Counted from the first letter of the stretch, positions 43,317 to 53,025 are shown. The stretch is DNA of 64,000 nt from Planococcus lenghuensis (GCF_001999905.1 NZ_CP019640.1:1778001-1842000), one strand, 5' to 3'. Numbers and translations are program-made. The notes: a model not told the origin generated them from the letters alone.

Positions 43317-43380
43317 TGTTATCTGAATTCAGTATTAGAAGGAAGACAAACAAAGTATCAGGAACCAGTTAACCAAGAGG

Positions 43381-43406
43381 CCAGTAACAGAGCACTATGT
43401 TACTGG
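43381..43406 (+). terminator. terminator-like hairpin after lgt2
   Basis: CCAGTAACA and TGTTACTGG form a perfect 9 bp stem; the following tract TCTTAG is T-poor. Confidence 0.55.
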
Positions 43407-43590
43407 TCTTAGCCATTATCTATAGCTTGGAAGGGATAGTGCAACACTAATTATAGGAAGAATGTATTGAACAATAGAAGAGCGGATTTTTCTTAGATGC
43501 ACTTAATATTGAACAATCGGAAACACTACTGATCGAATTTGAAAACACTCATTGTCACGATCTCGGAATGTCAGAAAGGAATAGTATCAA

Positions 43591-44049
43591 ATGAAGAGTT
43601 CTTCTGAAAAACAAGTAAGAGACTTGCAAGAACATCAATGGGTCATTCGCTATGACGGAAACAGCGAGACAATAAAATTAATAAACGAACAAGGCGAAGA
43701 AATGGATTTAAAAACAATGACTTTCCTCTTGGATGAGTTGCAAAATGAAATTTATGACCAAAACACAAGTAAGTACGGCAGACCCAGAACAGAACCACTG
43801 GACGAACTGGCTCGTAAAAGAAGAGGTATCCAAGATTATCGACTGATTACGGATAGGGTCGGTATCGATAGCAGAGAAATTTTTGAAGTCTATAGCGATC
43901 CCAATGGCATTTTTACGCTAAATTCATATAGAATGTATAAAGGACGAAAACGCTATGATGATGGATTTTTAGCATACTTAACCGAATTGGAAGTCCAAGA
44001 AGTATTAGGACCACTGAAAGAGTTTGCAGATAGACATCGAAAGCGATGA
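43591..44049 (+). CDS. hypothetical cytosolic protein
   Basis: 152 residues, ATG preceded by AGAAAGGAATAG. Soluble, charged, mixed alpha/beta with a Arg-rich central region (DELARKRRGIQDYRLI) and an aromatic stretch (FTLNSYRMYKGRKRYDDGFL). No signal, membrane helix or known motif was recognised. It stands alone after the redox island. A genuine gene is likely from length and ribosome site. Confidence 0.6.
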   Translation: MKSSSEKQVRDLQEHQWVIRYDGNSETIKLINEQGEEMDLKTMTFLLDELQNEIYDQNTSKYGRPRTEPLDELARKRRGIQDYRLITDRVGIDSREIFEVYSDPNGIFTLNSYRMYKGRKRYDDGFLAYLTELEVQEVLGPLKEFADRHRKR

Positions 44050-44433
44050 CTAAAAGTTTTTCCGTATGAAAACTAGAATAAATCCCGCTTTTAATGGCTT
44101 GAATGGAGAACTATAGAATTGGAAATCAGCTATTTGTGCATAATTCTTGATACCCTTTTAGTAAACATATGATTGCTTATAGGAAGTTATACGGCAATGA
44201 AAATCACCCTTTATTAAAAAGTGGAGAAGCTTGTCATAGAGTATGCTGTCTCTCTTTTATTTTTGATAAGGGGTTTTTCAAAATCTTCATAGTAGAGTTT
44301 TCATAGACTAATCTGGATATGAGCTCTCTATGGTAAGATTTGTATACGGACATCAGGGAATCTGGGAAGAGAATAAAGGGAAATCAAACTCACTGGTATC
44401 GAAATTCAATTAACCTATTTCAATTAAGAGGAG

Positions 44434-44612
44434 GTAGAGAGAAATCTTAAAGAAAAGTACTTGGCCGTTATAAGTCAGCAATTCAAGCATTTCAAAGAAC
44501 GAGCAGAAAAGGGAATCACCCAGCTATCAGAAGAGGAATTGCATTGGAGACCGGGCCAAGAGTCCGACAGTATCACCATACTGATCTAGCAACTAAGCGG
44601 GAATACGTGTTA
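44434..44612 (+). pseudogene. DinB-like (DUF1572) remnant
   Basis: After GAGGAGG the frame reads LKEKYLAVISQQFKHFKERA then GITQLSEEELHWRPGQESDS and stops at TAG in SITILI-stop. This matches the first third of DinB-superfamily DUF1572 proteins. The start codon is missing and the rest of the domain is gone. The stretch 44050-44433 holds nothing else recognised. Confidence 0.6.
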
Positions 44613-44714
44613 ATTCCACCGAGTTTTCTTAAGGAGCTAGTTAAAGCTCTCCAATATTTTGTTTGTAATAAAAGAGAAATAACAATGCCGTAAACCGAAA
44701 AAAGGGGATTCAAA

Positions 44715-45142
44715 ATGACCAATCATGTGATTTATAGAAAAGCAGTTGAAGAGACAAAAAAGAATTGTATCCGTTAGCAAAAAGTTTGGCGACAAGTTTT
44801 GAAGTGAATGAGGTAGACTTTTCATCTGTGTTCAATGCTCTATTAGAAGATAACAATACAGATTTGCTCGTTGCTGAATTGAATCAACAGCTTATCGGAT
44901 ATGTTTTTATTCTCCATCACTCCGCTTTTTATGCGAATGGTGTGATTGGCTGGGTTGAAGAATTGTTTGTGTTAGAGGAATATAGAGGCCGGCACATAGG
45001 AAAACGATTAATGGAAGAAGCGGAGAACTTGTCAAAAGAACGAGGGGCGAAATTAGTGGCTTTAGCTACAAGAAGAGCCGCTGAGTTTTATAAGGCACTT
45101 GGCTACAGTGAATCTGCCACATACTTCAAAAAGAATTTTTAA
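44715..45142 (+). pseudogene. GNAT acetyltransferase with homopolymer frameshift
   Basis: ATG 44715 opens with MTNHVIYRKAVEETKKN and hits a stop after 20 codons. The main domain continues in another frame from 44765: ELYPLAKSLATSF, VEELFVLEEYRGRHIGKRLMEEAE (the acetyl-CoA R/Q-x-x-G-x-G/A loop) and ALGYSES. Adding one A to the A6 run near 44755 joins the frames into a normal ~142-residue GNAT protein. Either a recent frameshift or a sequencing error. The substrate is unknown. Confidence 0.72.
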
Positions 45143-45151
45143 TGAAGAGGT

Positions 45152-45188
45152 AAAGAAGCAGAAGCGATTAAGTGCTAACTGCTTCTTT
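45152..45188 (+). terminator. terminator of the GNAT gene
   Basis: AAAGAAGCAG and CTGCTTCTTT form a 10 bp stem with a 17-base loop. Confidence 0.65.
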
Positions 45189-45250
45189 CTACATTGGGTG
45201 CAACGCCCGAAAAGAAGTACTTACATACGAACACGGATTACTATGTAATT

Positions 45251-46468
45251 TCATATCCTTTTTTTATTCGGCATTAACGGTTCCTTGAGTTGAAAGGAAG
45301 CGATGAGATAATATAGCCCTGGCAGGACAATGATAAAGCCAATTCCAGCATAGACATGCCGAATCGGTAATGTTAAGAAAGGCAAAGAGGCAAACAGGAT
45401 TCCGATCGGCATGGTGACCCGGAAGAACAGCAAGCGGACAGCGCTCAGCTGTGCAAGTCGGTCTCTCGGCGCTTCGCGCTGGAAAATGGCTGCGCTTTGG
45501 GCATTGAAAAGAGGAAATAAGATGCCACCCATCAATTCACACATCCATGCTGTCGGGACGGAGTAAACGAAAAATAACAGCATGAAAGAAAGTCCGCCGC
45601 CCATTAAACCGATGTACATCGTTTTAGGGTTTTTCGGCAGCTTGGTCAAAAGAAGCATGCCCAACACATACCCGATGGGGAAAGCTCCTTTAAAAAGACC
45701 GTATTCCCATGCTTCGGCTCCGAGTTCTCCCCGGATGAATGGAACGCTCAAGACGAGTGTCGCCCCTACTGCAAATTGAACAGTGGAAGACAAGAGAGTT
45801 AACTGAAGAAGTTGCGGGTGACTGAAAAAACTCCGGTATCCCTCTTTCATTTCAGACCACCAGAATTTCCTGGACCAAGCCGATATCTTTTCTCTGCTGG
45901 TCGCCGGAATCCGGGACAGTGCCAGGAAGCTGATAAAGAACAGAAATGCCGAAAAACCGTAAATCCAGTGCATAGGTAGGAGCAGCAGCAAAAGCGAGGT
46001 GATACCTGGAGCAAGAAAACTCATCAGCCGGAGCGTCCCGTCCAGTAAGCCATTTGCATCCGCCAATTCGTCTTCTGTGCAGATTTCCGGCAGCAGTGAA
46101 AACGAGAGACTGGCGAAAATCGGCTGGAGCAATCCTAAGATACATTGCAGGATCACTAAACCGCTAATGATCACGGTATCCGTTCCAATCCAAACACCGA
46201 TTAAAGGCAGCAGGTAAGCACCGGCACGGATCAATTGGATATTCCTAAGCATCTTCTCTTTCACAACATAATTAAGAAAAGGAGAGCTGATGCCTTGCAG
46301 CACGATCGAAGGCAGGAAATAGACGAGCCAAAGAATTCCCATCCACTCCCGAGAACCTGTCAATTCATATAACAGCAACCCGTTGATGATGGCACCTGCT
46401 GCGCCGCCAAATTCGGAAACGATTTCGCCGGTCCATAGTGATTTGAAAGAATCCGAGTACTTCTTCAC
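45251..46468 (-). CDS. MFS transporter
   Basis: 405 residues with about 12 hydrophobic segments and a short basic C-terminus. The FKSLWTGEIVSEFGGAAGAI start and the R-rich loop REAPRDRLAQLSAVRLLFFR fit multidrug/macrolide-type MFS exporters. Substrate unknown. The ATG overlaps the stop of the upstream ArsR-type regulator, so the pair is one operon, likely drug- or stress-induced. Confidence 0.85.
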   Translation of the reverse strand: MKKYSDSFKSLWTGEIVSEFGGAAGAIINGLLLYELTGSREWMGILWLVYFLPSIVLQGISSPFLNYVVKEKMLRNIQLIRAGAYLLPLIGVWIGTDTVIISGLVILQCILGLLQPIFASLSFSLLPEICTEDELADANGLLDGTLRLMSFLAPGITSLLLLLLPMHWIYGFSAFLFFISFLALSRIPATSREKISAWSRKFWWSEMKEGYRSFFSHPQLLQLTLLSSTVQFAVGATLVLSVPFIRGELGAEAWEYGLFKGAFPIGYVLGMLLLTKLPKNPKTMYIGLMGGGLSFMLLFFVYSVPTAWMCELMGGILFPLFNAQSAAIFQREAPRDRLAQLSAVRLLFFRVTMPIGILFASLPFLTLPIRHVYAGIGFIIVLPGLYYLIASFQLKEPLMPNKKRI

Positions 46469-47508
46469 AGATTGGTTCCCAAATATTGTGACAGCTGGCC
46501 TGAAAAATTTTCAATTTTGCCGGGGTTAATGGAATAGACGCCTTTCTCAACCCTTATGAACTTTGCGGCTTTTAATAACGCTAGCTGGTGGTGGAGAGTC
46601 GTTTTCGAGATATTGAATTGGGCACTCAATTCCTGCAGCGACAGAGGGCCTTTCTGAAGCTGGAAAAGTAGTTTCAGACGCAGCTCATCTCCTAACGCCT
46701 TATGGCCCCGGATCAGATCACTTGATGGTTTTCCGGGTTCCAATAAATAATCTTCCCTTACTGGGTAAAAGAACAGTCTGGTATCGGAAGTGCGAATGGT
46801 CAGTACCCAAGGACGGTAAGAGACCTGCGGAATGAGTTTGACCGACCAAATGGAGGGCTCCGGCAAATAATCAACGCCCCCTGTCACCCGGTCGATCTCC
46901 GTTGATGGCTTTTTATCGTCCAAATGCTTGTGCTGATTCTGTTCGAACGCGAGTGCCTGCAGCCATTTTCCCCAGTCCTCTTTAGCCGACATCCAATCTT
47001 CCCATTCTTTAATTACCTGAATGATCAAATCACAGATTTCTGACTGGTCCAGCTGATACAAATGACGAATATAACCCGCTAAATAATTATGGCCGTCAAA
47101 CAGGCTGGCATATTCCTCCCACACTTCTGTATAGCCCGGACTTTGCGCTGCCTCTTTCCGCAGCGATTCAGATTGCCGGTCATGATAGGGAAGCAGCCAA
47201 TCATAAAAAGTTTCTTGTTCGGGAGCGACAAGGAAATTCGAAAATTCTTGAACGGAAGCAGCGCTGAATTGATTTTGCAACAGGAGCATCCCATACCAAA
47301 GATTCGTTTCTTCAATTCTTTCAAGCATTTTGACCAATGAAGCAGGCATAGTTTCTTTGTCGGCTGCCCATTCTTCATCCATTTCAAATGTATGCCTCAG
47401 CTGTTTGTAGGTATATCCGGCAATCCCCATGATCAGTTCCCAAACCGGTGACTGTTCCACTTCTATGGAAATGGTCTCTTCAGGTATTGTGGAATTCATT
47501 ACTTTCAT
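46465..47508 (-). CDS. ArsR-type winged-helix regulator with long N-terminal domain
   Basis: 347 residues. The C-terminal ~75 residues are an ArsR/SmtB-like winged helix (HKALGDELRLKLLFQLQKGPLSLQELSAQFNISKTTLHHQLALLK). The first ~260 residues are a helical/beta domain of unknown ligand, much larger than in metal sensors, and have no Cys motif. AAAGGGGGAAA precedes the ATG. It is the first gene of an operon with the MFS exporter and probably represses it until a compound binds. Confidence 0.8.
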   Translation of the reverse strand: MKVMNSTIPEETISIEVEQSPVWELIMGIAGYTYKQLRHTFEMDEEWAADKETMPASLVKMLERIEETNLWYGMLLLQNQFSAASVQEFSNFLVAPEQETFYDWLLPYHDRQSESLRKEAAQSPGYTEVWEEYASLFDGHNYLAGYIRHLYQLDQSEICDLIIQVIKEWEDWMSAKEDWGKWLQALAFEQNQHKHLDDKKPSTEIDRVTGGVDYLPEPSIWSVKLIPQVSYRPWVLTIRTSDTRLFFYPVREDYLLEPGKPSSDLIRGHKALGDELRLKLLFQLQKGPLSLQELSAQFNISKTTLHHQLALLKAAKFIRVEKGVYSINPGKIENFSGQLSQYLGTNL

Positions 47509-47979
47509 TGCGTTTCCCCCTTTTCTAGGTGTTTTAATTCTATATCATTAGAATTGTATATTCAATAAAAATAGAATTTTTAATGCCAAATAAAACGAAA
47601 TACCAGAAAGGCTTTTAAAAAATAGCAAAAACATCAGGAAAGAGTTTTGAATCCAACACGTGGTAATAAGTCGGAGGTTAAAATTAGTAAGGTATGGTAG
47701 TAAGTGTGGATATTTTCATGGCAGGAATGATTAAATAAGAAGAAAGATAAAGGGGTAATCCGAAAAACAACGGATTGATCACTTTGTTAATCAAGGCCGA
47801 CTTAATAGTAATGCCATAAAAAGAGTAGAGGACATTAGTTATTGAAGTGACAGATACAAACCAAGGAAACTGAGAAGGTCCATATGAAAGATGAAACCGC
47901 GATCAACGATGTAACGAATTCAAGACGAAATTAACGGATAAAGAAAAAGAGAAACAGAATAAGAGGAACAGGAAGGAAG
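47509..47979. other. AT-rich intergenic stretch
   Basis: No gene seen in about 470 bp. It should contain the promoters of the divergent regulator and Nudix genes. Confidence 0.4.
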
Positions 47980-48456
47980 ATGAAACCCTTGGATTACATC
48001 AATAAATTAAGGTCAATGGTTGGAAAAGAAAGAGTCATCATGGTAGTGGCTGGTGTGTTCGTTGTGGAACACGAAAATCGGCTCCTCTTGCAGCAGCGCA
48101 CTGATACGGGAACATGGGGAATCCCAGGCGGCTTCATGGAATTGGATGAGAGTATCCAAAACACGGCCAGAAGAGAAGTCACTGAAGAAACAGGTTTGCG
48201 TCTGGAACAGCTCGAGTTATTCGGTATCTATTCCGGCCCGGCATATGACAAAACGTTTGCTAATGGAGATGAAGTTTCATTGGTTCAAGTATTATTTACT
48301 TGCACAGCATACTCCGGAGACTTAATCAGAGAAAATGAAGAGTCATTGAATAACCGGTTCTTCGGATTAAATGAGCTTCCTGAAAACATTTTTTCCGATC
48401 ATAAGATTTTCCTTGAAGATTTCCTCTCGAAACCCGGGTTTCCGATCGTAAAGTGA
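47980..48456 (+). CDS. Nudix hydrolase
   Basis: 158 residues. The Nudix box is complete: GGFMELDESIQNTARREV then TEETG, matching G-x5-E-x7-R-E-U-x-E-E-x-G-U with its Mg-binding Glu residues. A beta strand with LLLQQRTDTGTWGIPG precedes it. It hydrolyses a nucleoside diphosphate-linked substrate in the cytosol; which one cannot be told. GGAAGGAAG precedes the ATG. Single gene. Confidence 0.9.
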   Translation: MKPLDYINKLRSMVGKERVIMVVAGVFVVEHENRLLLQQRTDTGTWGIPGGFMELDESIQNTARREVTEETGLRLEQLELFGIYSGPAYDKTFANGDEVSLVQVLFTCTAYSGDLIRENEESLNNRFFGLNELPENIFSDHKIFLEDFLSKPGFPIVK

Positions 48457-48539
48457 AAATGATGAAAGACTGCACTAGAATTTCAGCGGTTTGGTTCCAG
48501 AAAGTTACACACAAGGCAAGGAAGAATAAAGAGGATGTG

Positions 48540-48888
48540 TGTAGTTCTTATTTCCTGATCGCTGTCACCACTTCGCTTCCGGAAGCGATTTCGGTATTGG
48601 TGGCACTCAGGCTCAACAACGCTAATGTTGCCCTTAGTTCTATTTTAGGAAGCGATATCTTCAACATGGTCATTCTCACGGTTGCCAATCTGTTTACCTG
48701 TAAGCCCTGTTCTTGCAGCTGCATCAGAAACGCATCTTACCATTGCGATTGGTGTAATTGTCATGTCCTTACTCGCATTGTAAACGTTGCGCAGAAAAAA
48801 GACATTTTCTGCTTGGAAGTATGCACTTCCGGCAGTTCTGATTCTGCTGGTATACTTCACGGCTTCTTATTTGAATTTCATTTACTGA
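48540..48888 (+). pseudogene. CaCA-family Na+/Ca2+ exchanger remnant
   Basis: The frame shows VTTSLPEAISVLVALRLN and GSDIFNMVILTVANLF, the second alpha-repeat of YrbG-like cation exchangers. It then shifts frame near 48700 to VLAAASETHLTIAIGVIVMS, meets a TAA, and ends with a hydrophobic helix (YALPAVLILLVYF) at TGA 48886. The N-terminal half is absent. Confidence 0.68.
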
Positions 48889-49011
48889 AAAACACCGGGT
48901 GAAAAACCGGAAAGTGAAGGGAAGGTTATGCTCTGTACAGATTTATGTATTCTTCATACGGAAAGAGGTGTGTGTTCGCGGGCATGAATTTGGATGACTG
49001 TTTCCACCCAA

Positions 49012-49048
49012 AAGAAGAAGCCAGCTATGTTGCAGCTGGCTTCTTCTT
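49012..49048. terminator. terminator of the sortase operon
   Basis: Perfect 15 bp stem (49012-49026 with 49034-49048), 7-base loop, downstream of the minus-strand sortase. Confidence 0.9.
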
Positions 49049-49061
49049 TCTTCTTTGGTAT

Positions 49062-49682
49062 TTACTTCTTGGCAACGAGTTCAGCTTGGATGATGTAGCG
49101 ATCCGGTGCAGGACCAATATAGTCAAAGGGGTAACAAGTCGATAAAGTAAGAGTAGCTTGTTCTTTTTCGACGATTACCGTGCGGTCTTCTTTATGAGTG
49201 ATCCACGTCTTTCGGACCTGGTAGTCATAAGTGATACCTTCGTATTCAACATATAAATGGTCTCCGGTTTCAATTTCATCCAAGTTTTTAAAGACCGTAT
49301 CCCGGTGACCAGCCAGAACGACATGTCCATTTTCAGGAGGTGTTACCGTCCAGGTACTGTCATACATTCCGACACCTTTTGTTAAAGTGTCTTCATCTGT
49401 ACCCCAGAATACCTCGTATTGACTGCCGATTTTCGGGATTTCAAGTTGCCCGACAGTTTCACCCGTTGTGTGATTAGGCTGTACCGCTGGCTGTACGGGT
49501 TTTTCTTCTGCAGCAGAAAAGCTGATTGTCTTTTTGGCAGCGGTGCTATCCCATCCAGGATGGTCCTGTTTAAGCACTTCCGGCTGGTAGGAGACCGCTT
49601 CGCTTTGCTTACTCCAGGCAAGACTGCTGAACAGAAGGATGAATAGGCCGCACACAATAAGAAGATAACCAGTCTTTCTCAT
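49062..49682 (-). CDS. class D sortase
   Basis: 206 residues: one N-terminal membrane helix (GYLLIVCGLFILLFSSLAW), a Pro/Gln linker, and the sortase barrel with His126 in LAGHRDTVF, Cys183 in LSTCYPF and Arg195 in APDRYII. It acts outside the membrane. Directly upstream (20 bp) is a protein with an LPET-type sorting signal, which is likely its substrate. It shares the catalytic blocks with the sortase at 15109 but has a different linker. Confidence 0.92.
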   Translation of the reverse strand: MRKTGYLLIVCGLFILLFSSLAWSKQSEAVSYQPEVLKQDHPGWDSTAAKKTISFSAAEEKPVQPAVQPNHTTGETVGQLEIPKIGSQYEVFWGTDEDTLTKGVGMYDSTWTVTPPENGHVVLAGHRDTVFKNLDEIETGDHLYVEYEGITYDYQVRKTWITHKEDRTVIVEKEQATLTLSTCYPFDYIGPAPDRYIIQAELVAKK

Positions 49683-49701
49683 ATTTTCTGTCCTTTCTTA
49701 A

Positions 49702-50283
49702 TTACAGAGCCGATTGTTCTTTTCTGCCAAATACCAGTAATCCGCCAATCAGCATTAAAGCTCCGCCAATAAGTATGAAAAGTGGAAGCGATGTAGATGT
49801 CTCTGGCAATTCACCACCGACGTCTTCAATTACGTTCATTCTGTCGGCAAATACCCATTTGTCTGCTTCGTACTTATAATGGATGGTGAGCGTTTCATCT
49901 CCGTAAAGTTCGCTTTCAATATCTTGTGTCAGTTTGTAATGATCATCAGTGATTTTCGTCAAAGTATAGTCCCGGTCCGTATCAAGTCCGGGCGGGCCAT
50001 CCTTTGGTTCTAAGTATAATTGGCCGTTTTCCTCGAAATACCATGTGTCCACATAATAATCAGCGAGCGGCCAGGTCATGATGGAGCGGAGCTCAAAGTT
50101 CAATGCACTTTTTGAATCATAGTTAACCACTTCCCAATCGTCAGTTGTCTCCTGATACAAAAGCTCTTCAAATTGCTGCTCGAGTTCAATTACCGGGGGT
50201 TCACCATGTGATTCGGCAAAGGCCGGGATTTGGAACACCGTGAACAGCAGCAAGGCAACGAGCATTGAAGAAAGCGCTTTCAA
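49702..50283 (-). CDS. exported protein with LPETS sorting signal
   Basis: 193 residues. The signal peptide ends near AFAES. A ~130-residue alpha/beta domain follows (FEELLYQETTDDWEVVNYD; YYVDTWYFEENGQLYLE), then the C-terminal sorting signal LPETSTS, a hydrophobic helix (LFILIGGALMLIGGLLVF) and the basic tail GRKE. Ser follows Thr where most sorting signals have Gly. It is the first gene of the operon with the class D sortase, which supports a substrate-enzyme pair. No known domain. Confidence 0.82.
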   Translation of the reverse strand: MKALSSMLVALLLFTVFQIPAFAESHGEPPVIELEQQFEELLYQETTDDWEVVNYDSKSALNFELRSIMTWPLADYYVDTWYFEENGQLYLEPKDGPPGLDTDRDYTLTKITDDHYKLTQDIESELYGDETLTIHYKYEADKWVFADRMNVIEDVGGELPETSTSLPLFILIGGALMLIGGLLVFGRKEQSAL

Positions 50284-50908
50284 ATATAAAACCTCCTTTT
50301 GTGTAATACTTTACCTCTACCACTGTAGCCATACGTTAAACATAAATTATAATAAAACTTGTTTTTTTATAGAAAGAGAGGAGGGACCTTAATTAAATAC
50401 CACTTTTTAATTTACCGCATATGAAAGTGAACTGGCGCATTAAGAAAATTTTGGATATAGTAGAGAGAAATACAGGTTGTATAAAAGTTTCGGAACGGGA
50501 GTTTAAGACAAGAGACCCTGATGGAATCCAACTTTCATAGACAAACAGCTTATGCTTTCAAAGAGATTAACTTGCCGTTCAGGAAACCGCTAAAGCCAGG
50601 TGGGTAGATTTGCTCCGTTAAGAGTCGTACGGAATACATAGACGGGGATGTGGAGATGAAAAAAGTACCGGGGATTGTCCGGTACAAAGGGATTGCGTGC
50701 TTAACCGTCGCTGAGAATGTTGCAGCTGGAAAAACGAGAGTTAATGGCGGCCTGAGAGGTATCAAAAAAGCGGTGAAACCGTTCAATAGACTGAATTACG
50801 TTTAAATGACGGGAAGAAGCGCGGTTTTTCGTGTAAAGGCAGCAATCAGGACTGAGTGCAATCACACTACTCATTAAGACGGGAAACTAAGGAATGGAGA
50901 GAGCCCGA
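50284..50908. other. gene-poor stretch with a possible short remnant
   Basis: Between the divergent genes only one short frame stands out: 50656-50805, 49 codons after GGGGATGTGGAG (MKKVPGIVRYKGIACL...). The same frame extends upstream without a start (RTEYIDGDVE). It may be a remnant or chance. Confidence 0.3.
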
Positions 50909-51457
50909 GTGGAAGAAAGTAAAATCGATGAACTTATTGCATGGATGAAATCGATCCTGTTCGCTCTGCTGGTTGTGCTGATTTGTCAGGAATTTTTCTT
51001 TACGCCGGTTATAGTGGAAGGCAGTTCGATGCTGCCGACATTCCAGGATGACAACCGGCTGATCATCGCAAAGACCACGACAATCGACCGGTTTGATGTC
51101 ATCGTGTTTCACCCGACGGGATCAGAAGAACTTTATATAAAGCGCATAATTGGCATTCCCGGCGATCATATAGCAGTGAAAGACGGCAGTTTATTCGTTA
51201 ACGGGAAGCTGCAGGAAGAACCTTTTGTAAATTTGGCTAATGAAAACGTGATTGCAGGCAAAGCGACAGGCGATTTCTCACTGGAGCAGCTGACAGGAAA
51301 AATGGAAGTGCCTGCGGATCATTTCTTTGTGTTGGGAGATAACCGATTCGACAGCACAGACAGCCGGATAATCGGATTTATACCGGAACAATCCGTTGTT
51401 GGAGAAGCCAAGCTGACATTTTTTCCGTTTCCGGAAGCAGGCTTTATAAACCGCTAA
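50909..51457 (+). CDS. lepB: type I signal peptidase
   Basis: 182 residues from GTG 50909, chosen because GGAGAGAG lies at normal spacing, whereas the ATG at 50894 abuts its AAGGA. Single N-terminal membrane helix (MKSILFALLVVLICQEFFF), as in Gram-positive Sip enzymes. The catalytic Ser is in EGSSMLPTF, the Lys in LYIKRIIGIPGD, and the FVLGDNRFDSTDSR block is intact. It removes signal peptides outside the membrane. A single gene with a terminator, near exported proteins and sortases. Confidence 0.92.
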   Translation: MEESKIDELIAWMKSILFALLVVLICQEFFFTPVIVEGSSMLPTFQDDNRLIIAKTTTIDRFDVIVFHPTGSEELYIKRIIGIPGDHIAVKDGSLFVNGKLQEEPFVNLANENVIAGKATGDFSLEQLTGKMEVPADHFFVLGDNRFDSTDSRIIGFIPEQSVVGEAKLTFFPFPEAGFINR

Positions 51458-51476
51458 AATCAGAATGGACGAATTG

Positions 51477-51503
51477 CGCTTGGGTATTTTACAAGCGTTT
51501 TTG
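51477..51503 (+). terminator. lepB terminator
   Basis: CGCTTG (51477-51482) and CAAGCG (51492-51497) with a T5 tract. Confidence 0.72.
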
Positions 51504-51583
51504 TTTGTTTTTTTAATTATTTTTGGAAAAACCGATACATCAGTTTAATTTGTTCGTCTGTTGAAGTGAGAGGGGGCGGCGTG

Positions 51584-52105
51584 ATGGAAGAGGAGATCGA
51601 ACAACTGTACAGGGAACACAGTGATGCAGTTTATCGTTATTTGTTCCTGCTTGTCCGGAATAAGGAAACGGCTGAGGATCTGACGCAGGACGCGTTCTTC
51701 AAAGCATTCAAACGCCTCAGCAGCTACCGGGGAGAGGCGTCGGAAGCGACATGGCTGATGCGGATCGCCCGCAATGTAACGTATGACCATTTCAGAAGAA
51801 AGCGGATTATCCGGTTTTTCAGCTTTGAAGAAGACCGGCATGATACGGAAGATCTCGAGACGCCTGAATTCTCAGCACTCCGGAAGGAAGAGGCGGAAGA
51901 ATTATACGCTGCAATCAGCACACTGAAACAGGATTATAAAGATGTAATCATCTTGCGTAAGGTTCAGGAATATTCCATTAAAGATACCGCGTTTATTCTG
52001 GGCTGGACGGAAGCGAAAGTGAAAACGAAGCAGACGCGCGCACTCGACGCTTTGAAGAGAGCGTACGGGAGGAAGGGGGAATTTCTGAATGAGCCGGTCA
52101 AATAA
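51584..52105 (+). CDS. ECF-type sigma factor
   Basis: 173 residues from ATG 51584, after AGAGGGGGCGG. Region 2 is visible in YLFLLVRNKETAEDLTQDAFFKAF and ATWLMRIARNVTYDHFRR, and region 4 in LKQDYKDVIILRKVQEYS and FILGWTEAKVKTKQTRAL. It directs RNA polymerase to a small regulon, probably envelope related. It overlaps by 17 bases a membrane protein that looks like its anti-sigma factor. Target promoters cannot be deduced here. Confidence 0.92.
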   Translation: MEEEIEQLYREHSDAVYRYLFLLVRNKETAEDLTQDAFFKAFKRLSSYRGEASEATWLMRIARNVTYDHFRRKRIIRFFSFEEDRHDTEDLETPEFSALRKEEAEELYAAISTLKQDYKDVIILRKVQEYSIKDTAFILGWTEAKVKTKQTRALDALKRAYGRKGEFLNEPVK

Positions 52106-52958
52106 ACCCGATGAGTTATTCAAGGAACTGAAGAATGTGGAACGGTCGCCACAGGCACGGGCGGATACACTTGCGCGGCTCCAGCGCCGAATCGCCCACC
52201 GGAACCGGCGCCATTTTGTGCCGGTATTCATGACAGGAATTCTCGTGCTGGCCGGGATTCTGTTCCTGACACTGACGCTTACAGATAACGGTTACCCAGG
52301 AACAGGAACAATGGGGGAAGACGGGGAAGATGTCCATTTCGACTTTATCGGAAGCGGTGACGGATGGACAGTTGAGTATGAAGTAACGCATACCGAAGAC
52401 GATGACGGACGTGTGCGGGAATCATGGCGATACATCCTCACGTACCAAGGTTTTGACAGACCTGTAGAGATCGATTATGAGATCCGGCTGCCACAGAACA
52501 GGACAAGCAATGGTGAAGGCGTGGAAGTCGGATTGGATGGAACTGTCACCAGATCAGGGAGTTGTGTATGCGATCTGACCTCTGAAGAAGATCCTCTTGA
52601 GATTACCATTTCATGGAATGATCAGACGGCAGACTTTGATCTGACGCCGCATTATGTCGACCCGCTGCCCCTTGCAGGTAACGGAGAGAATTGGTCATTC
52701 GAATATACGCCGGATGATTTCGGGGAAGAAGACCGTATGGTATTTACGTATATCGGCGAAGGAGAACCGCCTGAAGAGTTTAATTATCAAATAGGAGAAG
52801 GTGGAACTTCCGGGAATGGCATTTGGCTGACGGATGGTCAGTACAGCAGCGGAGGCGGTTGCGGAGCATGCGAAGTCTATAACCAGTCCAACGAAGTGGA
52901 AATTAAGGTCGATTGGAACGGGAAAACCGAGTCGTTCAGAGCCTTAACACAACAATGA
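52089..52958 (+). CDS. probable anti-sigma factor with two CxxC-type beta domains
   Basis: 289 residues. The cytosolic N-terminus (~50 residues, ELFKELKNVERSPQARAD) would bind the sigma factor; one membrane helix follows (VFMTGILVLAGILFLTLTL). Outside are two related beta domains (about 80-185 and 195-289). Each begins with a GW/NWS-hEY block, has an F/VTYxGxxxPxExxY strand, and carries a Cys pair (SCVCD; GCGAC) near the end. The lipoprotein at 55263 has the same domain with TCGNC. It probably senses envelope signals through these domains; the pairing with the sigma gene is clear from overlap. Confidence 0.78.
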   Translation: MSRSNKPDELFKELKNVERSPQARADTLARLQRRIAHRNRRHFVPVFMTGILVLAGILFLTLTLTDNGYPGTGTMGEDGEDVHFDFIGSGDGWTVEYEVTHTEDDDGRVRESWRYILTYQGFDRPVEIDYEIRLPQNRTSNGEGVEVGLDGTVTRSGSCVCDLTSEEDPLEITISWNDQTADFDLTPHYVDPLPLAGNGENWSFEYTPDDFGEEDRMVFTYIGEGEPPEEFNYQIGEGGTSGNGIWLTDGQYSSGGGCGACEVYNQSNEVEIKVDWNGKTESFRALTQQ

Positions 52959-53025
52959 GAGAGGGGCAGCCAAAAGAGCGACCACTTATCAAACCTGGAA
53001 TATCAGTCGATTCGTGTACCCATTC

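Noticed and set aside
44285-44345. Eighth copy of the shared promoter
   Set aside because: CTTCATAG occurs but spacing to the TATGGT -10 does not fit 27 bp and no intact gene follows.
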